A stretch of 64,000 nt of DNA from CAYGVT01 sp964353355 (GTDB lineage Archaea; Thermoplasmatota; DTKX01; GCA-020343715). Location: contig CAYGVT010000131.1 in assembly GCA_964353355.1 (NCBI GenBank), positions 67,810-131,809 on the forward strand. The letters run 5' to 3'. Below are positions 42,218-54,411 of this stretch, in pieces. A program made the translations under genes and the position numbers. A model generated the notes under the pieces. The model saw only the letters and a program-made list of their open reading frames with translations, did no database searches and was not told where the DNA came from. Each line of letters starts with the position of its first letter. Position 1 is the stretch's first letter.

Positions 42218-43105
42218 GTGGGCAAGCTCGTGCTCGAGGCGCCCCTCACGAAAGAGGCCATCGAGCGCGCCGCCAAGGGGAAGCTCGCCTACAAGCTCAC
42301 CGACTTCTACGCCGTGACGGACGGCAAGGCCTGGGCGGTCGTGAGGGTCAGGAGGGCGCCGGGCGCGTCGCTGCTCGTCCCGGTGAGGTCCGTCAAGGTG
42401 ATGGCGGCCCCGGAGGAGACGGCCTACGTCGAGGACCCGACGGTGGACACGACCAGCCCCTCGGCCATGGTCATGGCGGCCGAGAGGCTCGCGCCCAAGG
42501 CCCGGTGCGTCGTCGTGCAGGGGGAGTTCAACCATCTGAGCTTCGTTCTGCGCGACGCCTCCGAGGTGCGCGTGACCGCGCTCGACGTCGTGCCGCCCTA
42601 CCCCAGCAAGGTCGCCGAGCTCGCGAGGCGGGCCCTGGCCACCACCGCGCTCCCGGTCATCCTGACGGAGGCCCAGGTGGGGCTTGCCGACATCGCCTCC
42701 TCGGTCGGACCGGAGAGGAGGCTCGTCATGCCCTGCCGGGCGTCCGGCCTCAAGCTCGACCGGCAGGTCGACTTCCTCGACGAGCAGCCCCCCATCGGGC
42801 GGGGCGAGCCCGTCACCCTCGTAGGATGCCAGCTGAGCGCCCGCATCTTCAAGGAGCGCTACGGCTTCGACCCCCCGGAGGCCGTCACCATGTGCCCCGC
42901 GGAGCTCGCCTCCGTGGTCGGTACGGACGATTGGCTGCTCGTCAAGTGCTGCGGCGAGAAGGGGCCATTCACGTTCCACGGTCGCGTCGTCCACGTGCCA
43001 TGGAGCGCGACGCGCGGCGACGTCGCGGCGGCCCTGCAGGTGATCGTCGAAAGGGACCACGCCGAGCGCGACTTCATCGGCCTCGACTACCTCTACGAGC
43101 CCTGA
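42218..43105 (+). CDS. conserved archaeal protein of unknown function
   Basis: 295 residues from GTG 42218, but the frame is open upstream and the real start is probably earlier: GGTGAG (42185-42190) is followed six bases later by ATA 42197, or CTG 42194, giving an opening P-A-H-C-K-V-V-G. No normal start codon is available there. The protein has an N-terminal alpha/beta domain, a V-V-V-Q-G-E-F-N-H-L-S-F block near 105, L-V-G-C-Q-L-S-A-R-I-F near 205, and a C-terminal half with several cysteines (M-C-P-A-E, K-C-C-G-E-K) and W-S-A-T-R-G-D-V. It resembles an uncharacterised archaeal family (possibly DUF7714) that I cannot place with certainty. Confidence 0.65.
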   Translation: MGKLVLEAPLTKEAIERAAKGKLAYKLTDFYAVTDGKAWAVVRVRRAPGASLLVPVRSVKVMAAPEETAYVEDPTVDTTSPSAMVMAAERLAPKARCVVVQGEFNHLSFVLRDASEVRVTALDVVPPYPSKVAELARRALATTALPVILTEAQVGLADIASSVGPERRLVMPCRASGLKLDRQVDFLDEQPPIGRGEPVTLVGCQLSARIFKERYGFDPPEAVTMCPAELASVVGTDDWLLVKCCGEKGPFTFHGRVVHVPWSATRGDVAAALQVIVERDHAERDFIGLDYLYEP

Positions 43106-43124
43106 GCGGTGCCCGGCCCTCTCA

Positions 43125-43198
43125 TGTCCCCTCCCCGCCCCTGCCCCGCCCTTGCCCCGCTCCTGCCCCGCCCCTCCCGCTCCTGCCCCGCCCCGCGG
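43125..43198. repeat. low-complexity CCCCG/CCTG tract
   Basis: A ~74-base run made of irregular units around CTGCCCCGCCC(T). It lies between convergent genes, contains no gene, and probably arose by slippage. Confidence 0.7.
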
Positions 43199-43211
43199 GC
43201 CGGCAATCGCC

Positions 43212-44165
43212 TCAGCTGATGTGCGTGCCGGTCTTCCCGGCCATGGCGCCCTTGACGCTGTCGAGGGAGGTTATGATGACCCGCTCCCCGCCGCGCTCGA
43301 GGAAGTCCAGCGCGGCCTCTATCTTGGGGCCCATGCTGCCGGGCGGGAACTCGCCGTCGCGCAAGTAGCCATCGGCCTCCTCGGCGCTGATGAAGTCCAG
43401 CGGCCGCTGGGACGCCTTCTTGTAGTCCAGGTAGGCCTGCTCGACGTCGGTGAGCATGAGCAGGAGCTCCACCCCGCACCGCGCGGCGAGCACAGCGGAG
43501 GCGCGGTCCTTGTCGATGACCGCCTCGACGCCCACGTAACGGCCCCCCGTGAACTGCACGGGGATGCCGCCGCCACCGCACGCGATGACCACGTCGCCCC
43601 GCTGGTAGGCCTCCTTGATGAAGTCCACCTCGACCACGTCGATGGGCTCGGGCGAGGGGGCCATGCGCCTCCAGCCGCGCCCGGCGTCCTCCTTCATGAC
43701 GATGCCCCTCCGGGCCGACATGGCCTTGGCCTGGTCGCGCGTGTAGAAACGGCCGATGCCCTTGGACGGGTCCTCGAAGGCGGGGTCGTCCTTGTCCACG
43801 ATGACCTGCGTGATGACCGTGATGACCTTGCGCTTTATCTGGCGGCGGCGGATGATGTTCGCGAGCGAGTTCTGCACCATGTAGCCTATCTGCCCCTGCG
43901 TCTCGGCCACGAGCACGTCCAACGGCATCGGCGGCGTCTCGGCCGCCGCGAGCTCGCCCTGGTGCATCAGCACGCCCACCTGGGGCCCGTTGCCGTGCGT
44001 GATGATGACCTTGTGCCCCTCCTGCAGGAGGTCGACCAGGGCCTCCATCGCGGCCTTGAGGTTCTGGAACTGCTCCTCGGCCGTGCCCCTCTGGTGCTCC
44101 TTGAGGATGGCGTTGCCCCCCAGGGCGACCAGCATCCTCCAGGTACGGGGCGTCGGCTTGGGCAC
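43212..44165 (-). CDS. arcC: carbamate kinase family protein
   Basis: 317 residues of the amino-acid kinase fold. Signature motifs: A-L-G-G-N-A-I-L near 15, H-G-N-G-P-Q-V-G near 57, A-C-G-G-G-G-I-P-V near 200, D-K-D-R-A-S-A-V-L-A near 225, and S-M-G-P-K-I-E-A-A at the C-terminus. Carbamate kinase transfers phosphate between carbamoyl phosphate and ADP. No ornithine carbamoyltransferase or arginine deiminase lies nearby, so a catabolic or anabolic role is open. TATA (GAATATAAGG, 44187-44196 read forward) lies ~25 bases before GTG 44165, which fits a leaderless mRNA; ATG 44135 would remove ten residues. Confidence 0.9.
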   Translation of the reverse strand: MPKPTPRTWRMLVALGGNAILKEHQRGTAEEQFQNLKAAMEALVDLLQEGHKVIITHGNGPQVGVLMHQGELAAAETPPMPLDVLVAETQGQIGYMVQNSLANIIRRRQIKRKVITVITQVIVDKDDPAFEDPSKGIGRFYTRDQAKAMSARRGIVMKEDAGRGWRRMAPSPEPIDVVEVDFIKEAYQRGDVVIACGGGGIPVQFTGGRYVGVEAVIDKDRASAVLAARCGVELLLMLTDVEQAYLDYKKASQRPLDFISAEEADGYLRDGEFPPGSMGPKIEAALDFLERGGERVIITSLDSVKGAMAGKTGTHIS

Positions 44166-44229
44166 GGCCTGGGGATGGCCCCTCCCGAATATAAGGGTTG
44201 TCCGATGCCCCGTGGCCAGGGCGCGGACC

Positions 44230-44952
44230 TCACGCGGCCAGGCGCTCGCGCGCGAGGCGGAAGGCCAGCCCCGCGAACACGATGCACACCAGCAGGCCGA
44301 GCAGGCCTGTGGCCTCGCCGAGCAGGTCGGGGTGCGTCGTGCCCAGGCTCGCGAAGTAGTTGAAGGCCGCGTGCATCAGCACCGCGCCGAAATAGTAGGG
44401 CAGCGCGAGCACGAGCGGGCTCCCTGCGACCTTGGCCTTCCCGATGCCGAGGCCGGTCACGCCCGTCGCGGACGCGTGCAGCAGCGTGCTCGAGATGGAC
44501 CGCACGAGGGCGGTCAGGAACCAGACGAGGACCCCTCCCGCGGCCAGCGCGCTCATCTCGTAGAGGAGGTTCTCGGTCGCCGCGAACCCCAGGCCAGCGG
44601 CCACGCCGTAGACCAGCCCGTCCTCGGCGCGCTTAAAGTAGCCCGCGACGAGCACGACCCCGAGGGCCTTCGCCCCCTCCTCGACGAAGGGCGCGACCAC
44701 GACGGCCGCGAGGAGGTTCTCGTCCGCCATCGCGTAGAGGCGCTCCAGCTTGTCGAGGTTGCCAACGAGGACGATCTCGAGGATGATGGAGATGATGACC
44801 GCGGACACCGCGCCGAAGGCGAACACCCCGAGGAGCCTGGTGTAGGGCTCGCGACCGTACCGCTCGGAGTCGCGCGCGCGAACGAGGTAGTAGAGGCTCG
44901 GCAGCAGCGCTACGAGCAGTATCCCGAGGACGTAGACCGCCTGCGGCGCCAT
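44230..44952 (-). CDS. PrsW-like intramembrane protease
   Basis: 240 residues, about seven membrane segments. The active-site motif P-F-V-E-E-G-A-K (near 92) with two adjacent glutamates, F-A-A-T-E-N-L-L-Y (near 127) and H-A-S-A-T-G (near 160), plus a C-terminal H-A-A-F-N, match the PrsW/CAAX-protease-like family. In Bacillus PrsW cleaves an anti-sigma factor; the archaeal substrate is unknown. The gene follows carbamate kinase on the same strand by 64 bases but upstream, so it may share a transcript with it. Confidence 0.85.
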   Translation of the reverse strand: MAPQAVYVLGILLVALLPSLYYLVRARDSERYGREPYTRLLGVFAFGAVSAVIISIILEIVLVGNLDKLERLYAMADENLLAAVVVAPFVEEGAKALGVVLVAGYFKRAEDGLVYGVAAGLGFAATENLLYEMSALAAGGVLVWFLTALVRSISSTLLHASATGVTGLGIGKAKVAGSPLVLALPYYFGAVLMHAAFNYFASLGTTHPDLLGEATGLLGLLVCIVFAGLAFRLARERLAA

Positions 44953-45050
44953 CGAAGGCGCAAAGGGCCTGGCGGTGCAAATACGTTGCGACGGGATTCT
45001 CTCACCATGGCGAGGATGGCCCCGCGAGGCTCCATCTCCTGGATGGCAAG

Positions 45051-45060
45051 GTTCTTAAAT
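45051..45060 (+). promoter_or_regulatory. TATA box of the five-repeat surface protein gene
   Basis: GTTCTTAAAT predicts a start of transcription near 45085 and a ~25-base leader; AGGTGG near 45094 is the likely ribosome binding site for ATG 45108. Confidence 0.55.
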
Positions 45061-45107
45061 TCTCATCACATTATGACGCCCTGGCAGTTGTAGGTAGGTG
45101 GACTAGG

Positions 45108-48100
45108 ATGGGTCTTACCCGTGGCGGCGGACTTGCGGTGCTGGCCATCGTGCTGCTGCTCGCAAGCGGTCTTGGCCCACTCCTGGTCGCGTCGGCCGCG
45201 CCCACGCTCCCCGACGACACCGTGGTCAAGGGCACGCTGGACGACGCCTCCCCCCGCGCCGACCACAACTTCACGGCCCGGACGAACGTGTGGACGGTCG
45301 TCGCCTCCAGCAACTACCAGGGCCTCGGCTCCTACCGCCACGACCTGCGCGTGGACATCGCGAGCCTCAACGCCATCGCGACGGCCAGGGTCGGCTCCTA
45401 CGGCCAGTACGAGCGCGCGGGCTTCATCGCCATCAACGGCCACGACCTCTCGTCGCAGACTCTGTACACCGTGTCCCAGGTGCGGGGCGCCTACACCCCC
45501 TCCTACGCGCTGCAGCTGCGGCGCGACCCGACGATGCTGGCGAGGACCTCGGCGACCGTCCTTGACAGCCTGGGGACGGACGGCATCGTGACGTCTTACG
45601 AGATCGACCTGCAGAGGCGCGACACGCTCGACCTCAGGCTGCAGGTCCCGCCCGAGTGGACCTACAACTACCACCTGGGCCTGTTCCTGCTCGCGCCCAC
45701 GGGCCGCTACTGCGTCTTCGACGGCGAGGGCGGCGTGCTGCCCGTCGCGTCCTCTAACGAGGGCGAGAACCGCGAGCAGGCCCTGACGTTCCTGGCGATG
45801 GACCCGGGCTTCTACTGCATCGTGGTGCTCAACCTGGGCATGCCGGACGACGTGCAGTACACGCTCAAGGTCGGCCTCAACGGCAAGCCCCTCGCCAACG
45901 GCGCGCTGGACGAGGAGACGCTCACCGACGTCAACTTGGAGGACTACTACGCGGTCACGGTCCCGGTCAACAGGTGGAGCGCGGTCGTGGCCAAGACCCG
46001 CGGCACCGTCGACTACGCGGTCATGCACAGCCTTCACTGGCCGACCGCGGACTCGAACACCATCGCCTACGACGAGCTCAACGAAAAGAGCCCCGCTGGC
46101 ATCATCGCCATCGACGGCCACTCGATGGCCTCGCCCGACGGCTTCTTCGTGAGGGAGCGCTACGACGAGAGGGGCGAGGCGCTCCCATTCACCGTGCAGT
46201 TCTCGACCTCGACGGCCACGCTCGCGAGCACCAACAACACGACCGCAGGGAGGCTCACCGTCGACGACATCTTCCAGATGTACGAGGTCCGGCTCCAGAA
46301 GACCCAGACAGTCGACCTGAGGCTGAGGGTCGCGCCGGAGTACAACTACGACTACGACCTTGGCATGTACGTCTTCGCCCCCGGGGGCAAGTACCACTCC
46401 ATCTCGGGGCAGCTCCCCGACTACTCAGAGGGCCCGGTCGCGTACTCCCGCGCCGGCAAGGGCACGGAGCAGGACGCGGTGTTCACCTGCCCTGAGACGG
46501 GCTTCTACGCCATCGTGATCGTCAACTTCGAGGTCCGCGACGACATACCCTTCACGCTCCAGCTCACGATACAGGGCAGGACGGTCGCCGACGACGTGCC
46601 GCAGACCGGTGACCTCAACGCCCAGAACCGCATCGACCTGCTCCAGTTCACGGCCGCGAGGGGCGCGTGGACGGTCGTGGGCAGCCGCCTCGCGGATGGC
46701 TCGACCGGCGCCCTCAACCACCGGCTCTACAGCACCGCGCTCGACACCAACCCCCTCGTGGACGAGCTCGTCGGGTACGTCCCCGCCCCCGGCGGCCGCG
46801 GCAGCTACGAGCTGCGCCCGCTGGGCCTCCTGGGGGTAGATGGCCGGCAGCTCACGGTCTCCACGACCTACTACATGAAAGAGGAGGTGTCCGAGGGCGC
46901 GCCCGACTACGTGCTGGAGCTCGAGAGCACGCCCAGGCGCCTGACGTCGAGCACGGGCCTCATCAGCGGCATCGACATCAGGCCCGGCGAGTTCCTCCAG
47001 ACGTACACGGTTGACCTCAGCGCCCACCAGGCCATCGACGTGCGCGTCTCACCGCCCGAGAACTACACCTACGACTACGAGCTCGCCATGTACGTGCTCG
47101 GCCCCGGCTCGCTCTACCACGGCCTCGTGTCCGACCTCGGCGTGGTGGCAAGGTCGGTACCCGGCCCCAACGCGGCCCCCGCCGTGCTCCATGTGGCGGA
47201 CGCGGCCGGCACCTACCTCATCGTCGTGGCCAACCTCGGCCCGCTCACGGGGCTCAGGTACGGGCTGCAGTACGCCCTGGACGGCTTCAACGTCACGCTC
47301 GACCGCCTGGTGGAGGGGACGCTCGACCCGGTCAACGCGGCCGACGCTTACAGGTTCCAGGCGACCCCCGGGGACTGGACGCTCGTCATCGTGCGCCTGC
47401 CGGAGGCCGAGAGCGCCGCGAGCCTGGTCGCTACCGTCCGGTGGCCCTCGCTCGACTCCGTCGCGCTCGTGTCCGCCACCCTCGACAACCGCGCGCCCGT
47501 GGTCGCGTTCCTCGTGAACGGCGACGCGCTCCCCCCGGGTGCGGGCCCGCACTACCTCAGCGTCACGTCCACGGTGCCCGGCGGGAGGACGCTGCGCTAC
47601 CAGGTCCAGGTGTCAGCCCCGCGCGGCAACCTCACGGGCGACGTCCAGACCCTCTCCGACCGCCAGGTGGGCGCGCTCTACACGGGCTACATCGACAAGG
47701 GCTCGACCGTGGACCTGGCGATGCGGGTGCCCGCGGACTTCACCTACGCCTACGACCTGGGCCTGTACCTGTTCGCCCCCGATGCGACCTACCTGACGAC
47801 CGCCAGCGTCGAGGTCGGCCCGATGGCATGGAGCCGCGACGGCGGCCAGACCGAGCAGGAGGTCGTCTACACCGCCCCCGCCGGGACCGTCTACGCAATG
47901 GTCGTGCTCAGCCACGGCACCCTCGCGGACGTGCGCTACAACCTCTCGGCGACCGTGAACGGCGCGCCCCTCGATGGCCCCGCGCGCGGCTACGTCGACG
48001 ACCACAACGCCAACGAGCACTACCGGTTCACCGCGCCTGCGAACCAGTGGTCCGTGGTCGCGGCCAGGCTGCTCGGGACCGAGCAGTCCTCGTTCCTGCT

Positions 48101-49226
48101 CAAGCTGCTCACGAGCGGCCTCAGCACCAACCCCATCGTGACGACGGAGGTCAACCCCACGCATCCGACGGGCGTCATCGCCATCAATGGCTGGGACTTC
48201 GACGCCTCCGAGCGCGAGATGTACGTCAACGTGAGCCGCAAGCTCGGCTACGCGGCGTTCGTGGTCCACGCTGATGCGAACGCGACCGACTTCGGCGCCA
48301 TCGGCCACGCAGAGGCGGCCGCCTTCGGCGAGGACCAGATACTCTACCTCTACCAGGTCGCGCTCACGGTCGGCGACCACCTCGAGGTGCAGCTCGCCTA
48401 CGACAAGGGCAACTGGTCCTCGGACGTGCTGCTGGACCTGCTGGTCTTCGAGCCCTACCAGAGCCTGGGCTCGGCGCCCATAAGGACCATCACGCTCATG
48501 GTCAAGGAGGGCAGGGTCGAGGTCCAGGGCATCGGGGAGCTCATCGCCAACAAGACCGGGAATTACGCCTTCGTCATGGTCAACCGCGGCCCGCTCGGGC
48601 CCATGGGCTTCTCGCTGGGCGTCTACCGCAGGTCGGTCGTGAACCAGCCGCCCATGTACCCGGCCATCCTCAGGGCGAGCACGACCAAGGACAGGGTCAC
48701 CATCGAGTGGGCACCCAACCAGGAGGCGGACTTCGAGAAGTACGAGGTCTACATCTCGGAATCGCAATCTGACAATGGCAGGAAGGTCGACACCATCACG
48801 ACGCAGACGCTCGGCCGCTACACCATCGAGCGGCTCGACTCCGAGCACACCTACTACGTCACCGTCGTGGTCTACGACACCGAGGGGCTGTCGACGGAGA
48901 GCATGCCCTTCAAGGTGCGCACCAAGGCACCGGCGTGGCTCGACCGCCCCGAGGTCGTCATCGCGATAGCCGCCATCCTCGCGCTCGTCGTGACCGTCGT
49001 GGTCGTGAACTACGCCATCAAGTGGCAGCGCAGGAAGGAGGCGGAGGCGCCCGCGGGCACCGCGCGCGCGCCCGAGGTGGGGGAGGCGCCGCCGGTGGAG
49101 GTCCCTGCGGCCGGCACCCGGCCGTCGGCGGCCGATGCGCCCAGGCCCGCGACGTCGGCCGAGGACGCGACCACCCGCGATCGCCGCGAGGCCCTCGACT
49201 ACATGAAGAAGATGATGGGCGACTGA
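45108..49226 (+). CDS. five-repeat membrane-anchored surface protein with FN3 domain
   Basis: 1372 residues: signal peptide (about 8-30), five tandem repeats of ~235 residues, an FN3-like domain (about 1182-1280, W-A-P-N-Q-E-A-D-F-E-K-Y-E-V-Y), one membrane helix (about 1288-1310), and a charged Ala/Pro cytoplasmic tail ending D-Y-M-K-K-M-M-G-D. Each repeat has W-T/S-V/A-V near its start; the first four have Y-x-Y-x-L-x-x-Y/F-x-x-x-P in the second half (Y-N-Y-H-L-G-L-F, Y-D-Y-D-L-G-M-Y, Y-D-Y-E-L-A-M-Y, Y-A-Y-D-L-G-L-Y). The last repeat is diverged (D-V-L-L-D-L-L-V-F). The layout is that of an envelope stalk or S-layer-linked protein; no enzyme motif is seen and no named family is recognised. 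Confidence 0.8.
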   Translation: MGLTRGGGLAVLAIVLLLASGLGPLLVASAAPTLPDDTVVKGTLDDASPRADHNFTARTNVWTVVASSNYQGLGSYRHDLRVDIASLNAIATARVGSYGQYERAGFIAINGHDLSSQTLYTVSQVRGAYTPSYALQLRRDPTMLARTSATVLDSLGTDGIVTSYEIDLQRRDTLDLRLQVPPEWTYNYHLGLFLLAPTGRYCVFDGEGGVLPVASSNEGENREQALTFLAMDPGFYCIVVLNLGMPDDVQYTLKVGLNGKPLANGALDEETLTDVNLEDYYAVTVPVNRWSAVVAKTRGTVDYAVMHSLHWPTADSNTIAYDELNEKSPAGIIAIDGHSMASPDGFFVRERYDERGEALPFTVQFSTSTATLASTNNTTAGRLTVDDIFQMYEVRLQKTQTVDLRLRVAPEYNYDYDLGMYVFAPGGKYHSISGQLPDYSEGPVAYSRAGKGTEQDAVFTCPETGFYAIVIVNFEVRDDIPFTLQLTIQGRTVADDVPQTGDLNAQNRIDLLQFTAARGAWTVVGSRLADGSTGALNHRLYSTALDTNPLVDELVGYVPAPGGRGSYELRPLGLLGVDGRQLTVSTTYYMKEEVSEGAPDYVLELESTPRRLTSSTGLISGIDIRPGEFLQTYTVDLSAHQAIDVRVSPPENYTYDYELAMYVLGPGSLYHGLVSDLGVVARSVPGPNAAPAVLHVADAAGTYLIVVANLGPLTGLRYGLQYALDGFNVTLDRLVEGTLDPVNAADAYRFQATPGDWTLVIVRLPEAESAASLVATVRWPSLDSVALVSATLDNRAPVVAFLVNGDALPPGAGPHYLSVTSTVPGGRTLRYQVQVSAPRGNLTGDVQTLSDRQVGALYTGYIDKGSTVDLAMRVPADFTYAYDLGLYLFAPDATYLTTASVEVGPMAWSRDGGQTEQEVVYTAPAGTVYAMVVLSHGTLADVRYNLSATVNGAPLDGPARGYVDDHNANEHYRFTAPANQWSVVAARLLGTEQSSFLLKLLTSGLSTNPIVTTEVNPTHPTGVIAINGWDFDASEREMYVNVSRKLGYAAFVVHADANATDFGAIGHAEAAAFGEDQILYLYQVALTVGDHLEVQLAYDKGNWSSDVLLDLLVFEPYQSLGSAPIRTITLMVKEGRVEVQGIGELIANKTGNYAFVMVNRGPLGPMGFSLGVYRRSVVNQPPMYPAILRASTTKDRVTIEWAPNQEADFEKYEVYISESQSDNGRKVDTITTQTLGRYTIERLDSEHTYYVTVVVYDTEGLSTESMPFKVRTKAPAWLDRPEVVIAIAAILALVVTVVVVNYAIKWQRRKEAEAPAGTARAPEVGEAPPVEVPAAGTRPSAADAPRPATSAEDATTRDRREALDYMKKMMGD

Positions 49227-49291
49227 GGGCGGAGGACTTACCTTCCCTTGGCGACTGGATGATGTCCAGCCTCCACCTCGCTGGTCCATAA

Positions 49292-49302
49292 TCCTTATTA
49301 AC
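49292..49302 (+). promoter_or_regulatory. TATA box of ileS
   Basis: TCCTTATTAAC gives a start of transcription near 49326, 16-25 bases before the two possible start codons of ileS. Confidence 0.5.
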
Positions 49303-49350
49303 GGTCCTCGCCTTTGGGCGACGGAGCCACAACACAAGGACGTGCGCAAG

Positions 49351-52479
<3,129 letters not shown>

Positions 52480-52557
52480 GGCTCTCCGTGCCCCGTGCCA
52501 GCGCGTGTCAGGTTACGTAAAAATAGGGCAATGTCGATTCGGGCCACGGTGAGCAAA

Positions 52558-53775
52558 ATGGGCATCGACTACAGCCGTCTGTACTCGGACCTCGCGGCGA
52601 ACATGAGACCGTCGCAGATACGCGAGCTCCTCAAGTACACCGCCAGGCCCGAGGTCATCTCGTTCGCTGGCGGGCTGCCGAACCCAGAGACCTTCCCCCT
52701 CAAGGAGATCAGGGAAATCACGTGCGAGGTGATCGAGAAGTGGGGGGCGGGCGCGCTGCAGTACGGCACGACCGAGGGCCTGCCCCAGTTCCGCGAGTAC
52801 CTCAAGGAGGAATACCGAAAGGAGGGCGAGTTCACCGACGCGGACGAGCTCGTGCTCACCAACGGCTCGCAGCAGGCGCTGGACCTGTTCGGCAAGGTCC
52901 TACTGAACAAGGGCGACACCGTGCTCGCCGAGGCGCCGAGCTACCTGGGCGGCATCAACGCCTTCGAGGTCTACGGCGCCAAGGTCGTCCACGTGGACAT
53001 GGACGACGACGGCCTCAAGGTCGACCTGTTCGACAAGCAGATCAAGAAGATGGCGAAGGCCAAGAGGATGCCCAAGTTCGTGTACATGATACCGACCTTC
53101 CAGAACCCCTACGGCACGTGCATGCCCGACAAGCGTCGGCGAGAGTTCCTGGACATCATCTACCAGTACCCCGACCTGCTGGTGATGGAGGACGACCCCT
53201 ACGGCAAGCTGCGGTTCGAGGGAGAGGACCAGACGTCGCTCAAGGTGCTCGACAAGGGGGAGCGCGTGCTCACGCTCAAGACGCTCAGCAAGATACTCTC
53301 CCCAGGCATGCGAATGGGCATCGTGTGCGGCCCCAAGGAGCTCGTCCAGAAGATGGTCATCTGCAAGCAGTCGGCCGATCTGTGCTCGCCGTCCATCACG
53401 CAGTACATCGCATGGCAGTACATGGCGAAGGGCCATGTGCCCGCGCAGCTCGCGAAGATTCAGACGCTCTACCGGCGCAAGCGCGACTTGATGGTGGGCG
53501 CGCTCAAGGCGGAGATGCCGGACGGCGTCAGGTGGACCAACCCCAAGGGAGGCATGTTCCTGTGGGTGACCGTGGACGGCATCAACACGACGGAGCTGTT
53601 CATGGAGGCCATCAAGAAGAACGTGGCCTTCGTGGTGGGCACGGCGTTCTACGGGGACGGCCGCGGCAACGACAGCATGCGGCTGAACTTCTCCTACAGC
53701 AAGGACCAGGACATCCCCGAGGGAATCAAGCGCCTGGCCGACACCATCAAGGAGATGCGCAAGGCCAAGAAGTGA
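52558..53775 (+). CDS. PLP-dependent aminotransferase (2-aminoadipate/aromatic type)
   Basis: 405 residues of the class I fold, MocR/LysN/ARO8-like subfamily. Motifs: S-F-A-G-G-L-P-N-P-E near 40, Y-G-T-T-E-G-L-P near 73, N-P-Y-G near 183, D-D-P-Y-G near 213, and the Schiff-base lysine in T-L-K-T-L-S-K (near 243-247). Such enzymes transaminate 2-aminoadipate, branched-chain or aromatic amino acids with 2-oxoglutarate; the substrate is not certain. ATG 52558 has GGTGAG five bases upstream and TATA (TTACGTAAAAATAG, 52513-52526) at proper distance; an earlier in-frame ATG at 52531 lies before the predicted transcript start. Confidence 0.87.
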   Translation: MGIDYSRLYSDLAANMRPSQIRELLKYTARPEVISFAGGLPNPETFPLKEIREITCEVIEKWGAGALQYGTTEGLPQFREYLKEEYRKEGEFTDADELVLTNGSQQALDLFGKVLLNKGDTVLAEAPSYLGGINAFEVYGAKVVHVDMDDDGLKVDLFDKQIKKMAKAKRMPKFVYMIPTFQNPYGTCMPDKRRREFLDIIYQYPDLLVMEDDPYGKLRFEGEDQTSLKVLDKGERVLTLKTLSKILSPGMRMGIVCGPKELVQKMVICKQSADLCSPSITQYIAWQYMAKGHVPAQLAKIQTLYRRKRDLMVGALKAEMPDGVRWTNPKGGMFLWVTVDGINTTELFMEAIKKNVAFVVGTAFYGDGRGNDSMRLNFSYSKDQDIPEGIKRLADTIKEMRKAKK

Positions 53776-53909
53776 GCGGGGAAAGGTCCCTGTTGGAGGG
53801 CGCGTCCCCCGTCGCGCTCGCAAGAGCGGAACCGCAACGGGCGCAGGCCGTGCAGGCGGGCCCCCGACACACTTATCTCGGGCCATGGCCATCGAGAGGC
53901 GGTGGTCGC

Positions 53910-54398
53910 ATGGCGAAGAAGAGCCGTGGCTCGAAGGACAGGGAGCGCGTGAGCACCGCCCAGGACTGGACGCCCCTCGAGAAGGGGCTGGCGGTGCTGC
54001 TCGTCATCTTCATCGTCGCGACCGCCCTGCTCGTCGCCTTCCCGCGCGAGCGGTACAAGCTCGGGAGCATCGAGCAGCGCATCGGCGAGGTCGACCTCAC
54101 GGCCGGCGGCAACCGGTCGAGCTACCAGTTCGACCGCGAGCTCAAGGAGGGCTACCAGGTCGTGGTGAGGTTCAGCACGGTCGACCTCGGTCCGGTCGTC
54201 CACTTCCAGCTCTGGAACCAGACCTCGGGCACACAGCTGCTGGCCGAGACCACGGCATTCACCCTCAACCAGCAGCTCGAGGTCCCCGAGGGGGAGGCCG
54301 GCGTCTACACCTTCAAGTGGTGGGTGGTGGGCTCGTCCGGGACGAGCCGGGTGCGCGTCGACGTGCTCATCGAGCCCACGGAGGAGCTGGTGGTCTAG
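53910..54398 (+). CDS. single-pass membrane protein with extracellular beta domain
   Basis: 162 residues: a basic N-terminus, one membrane helix (about 27-46, G-L-A-V-L-L-V-I-F-I), and an extracellular beta-sandwich of ~110 residues (F-D-R-E-L-K-E-G-Y-Q-V-V-V-R-F, H-F-Q-L-W-N-Q-T-S-G, Y-T-F-K-W-W-V-V-G) resembling small jelly-roll domains. TATA-like ACACTTATCT (53868-53877) precedes it. Function unknown; it ends 13 bases before the convergent orc1/cdc6 gene. Confidence 0.7.
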   Translation: MAKKSRGSKDRERVSTAQDWTPLEKGLAVLLVIFIVATALLVAFPRERYKLGSIEQRIGEVDLTAGGNRSSYQFDRELKEGYQVVVRFSTVDLGPVVHFQLWNQTSGTQLLAETTAFTLNQQLEVPEGEAGVYTFKWWVVGSSGTSRVRVDVLIEPTEELVV

Positions 54399-54411
54399 GC
54401 CCTCCCTGCGC

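Noticed and set aside
43125..43198. Structured RNA or CRISPR-like repeat in the CCCCG tract
   Set aside because: Irregular low-complexity units of uneven length with no pairing partner; most likely slippage.
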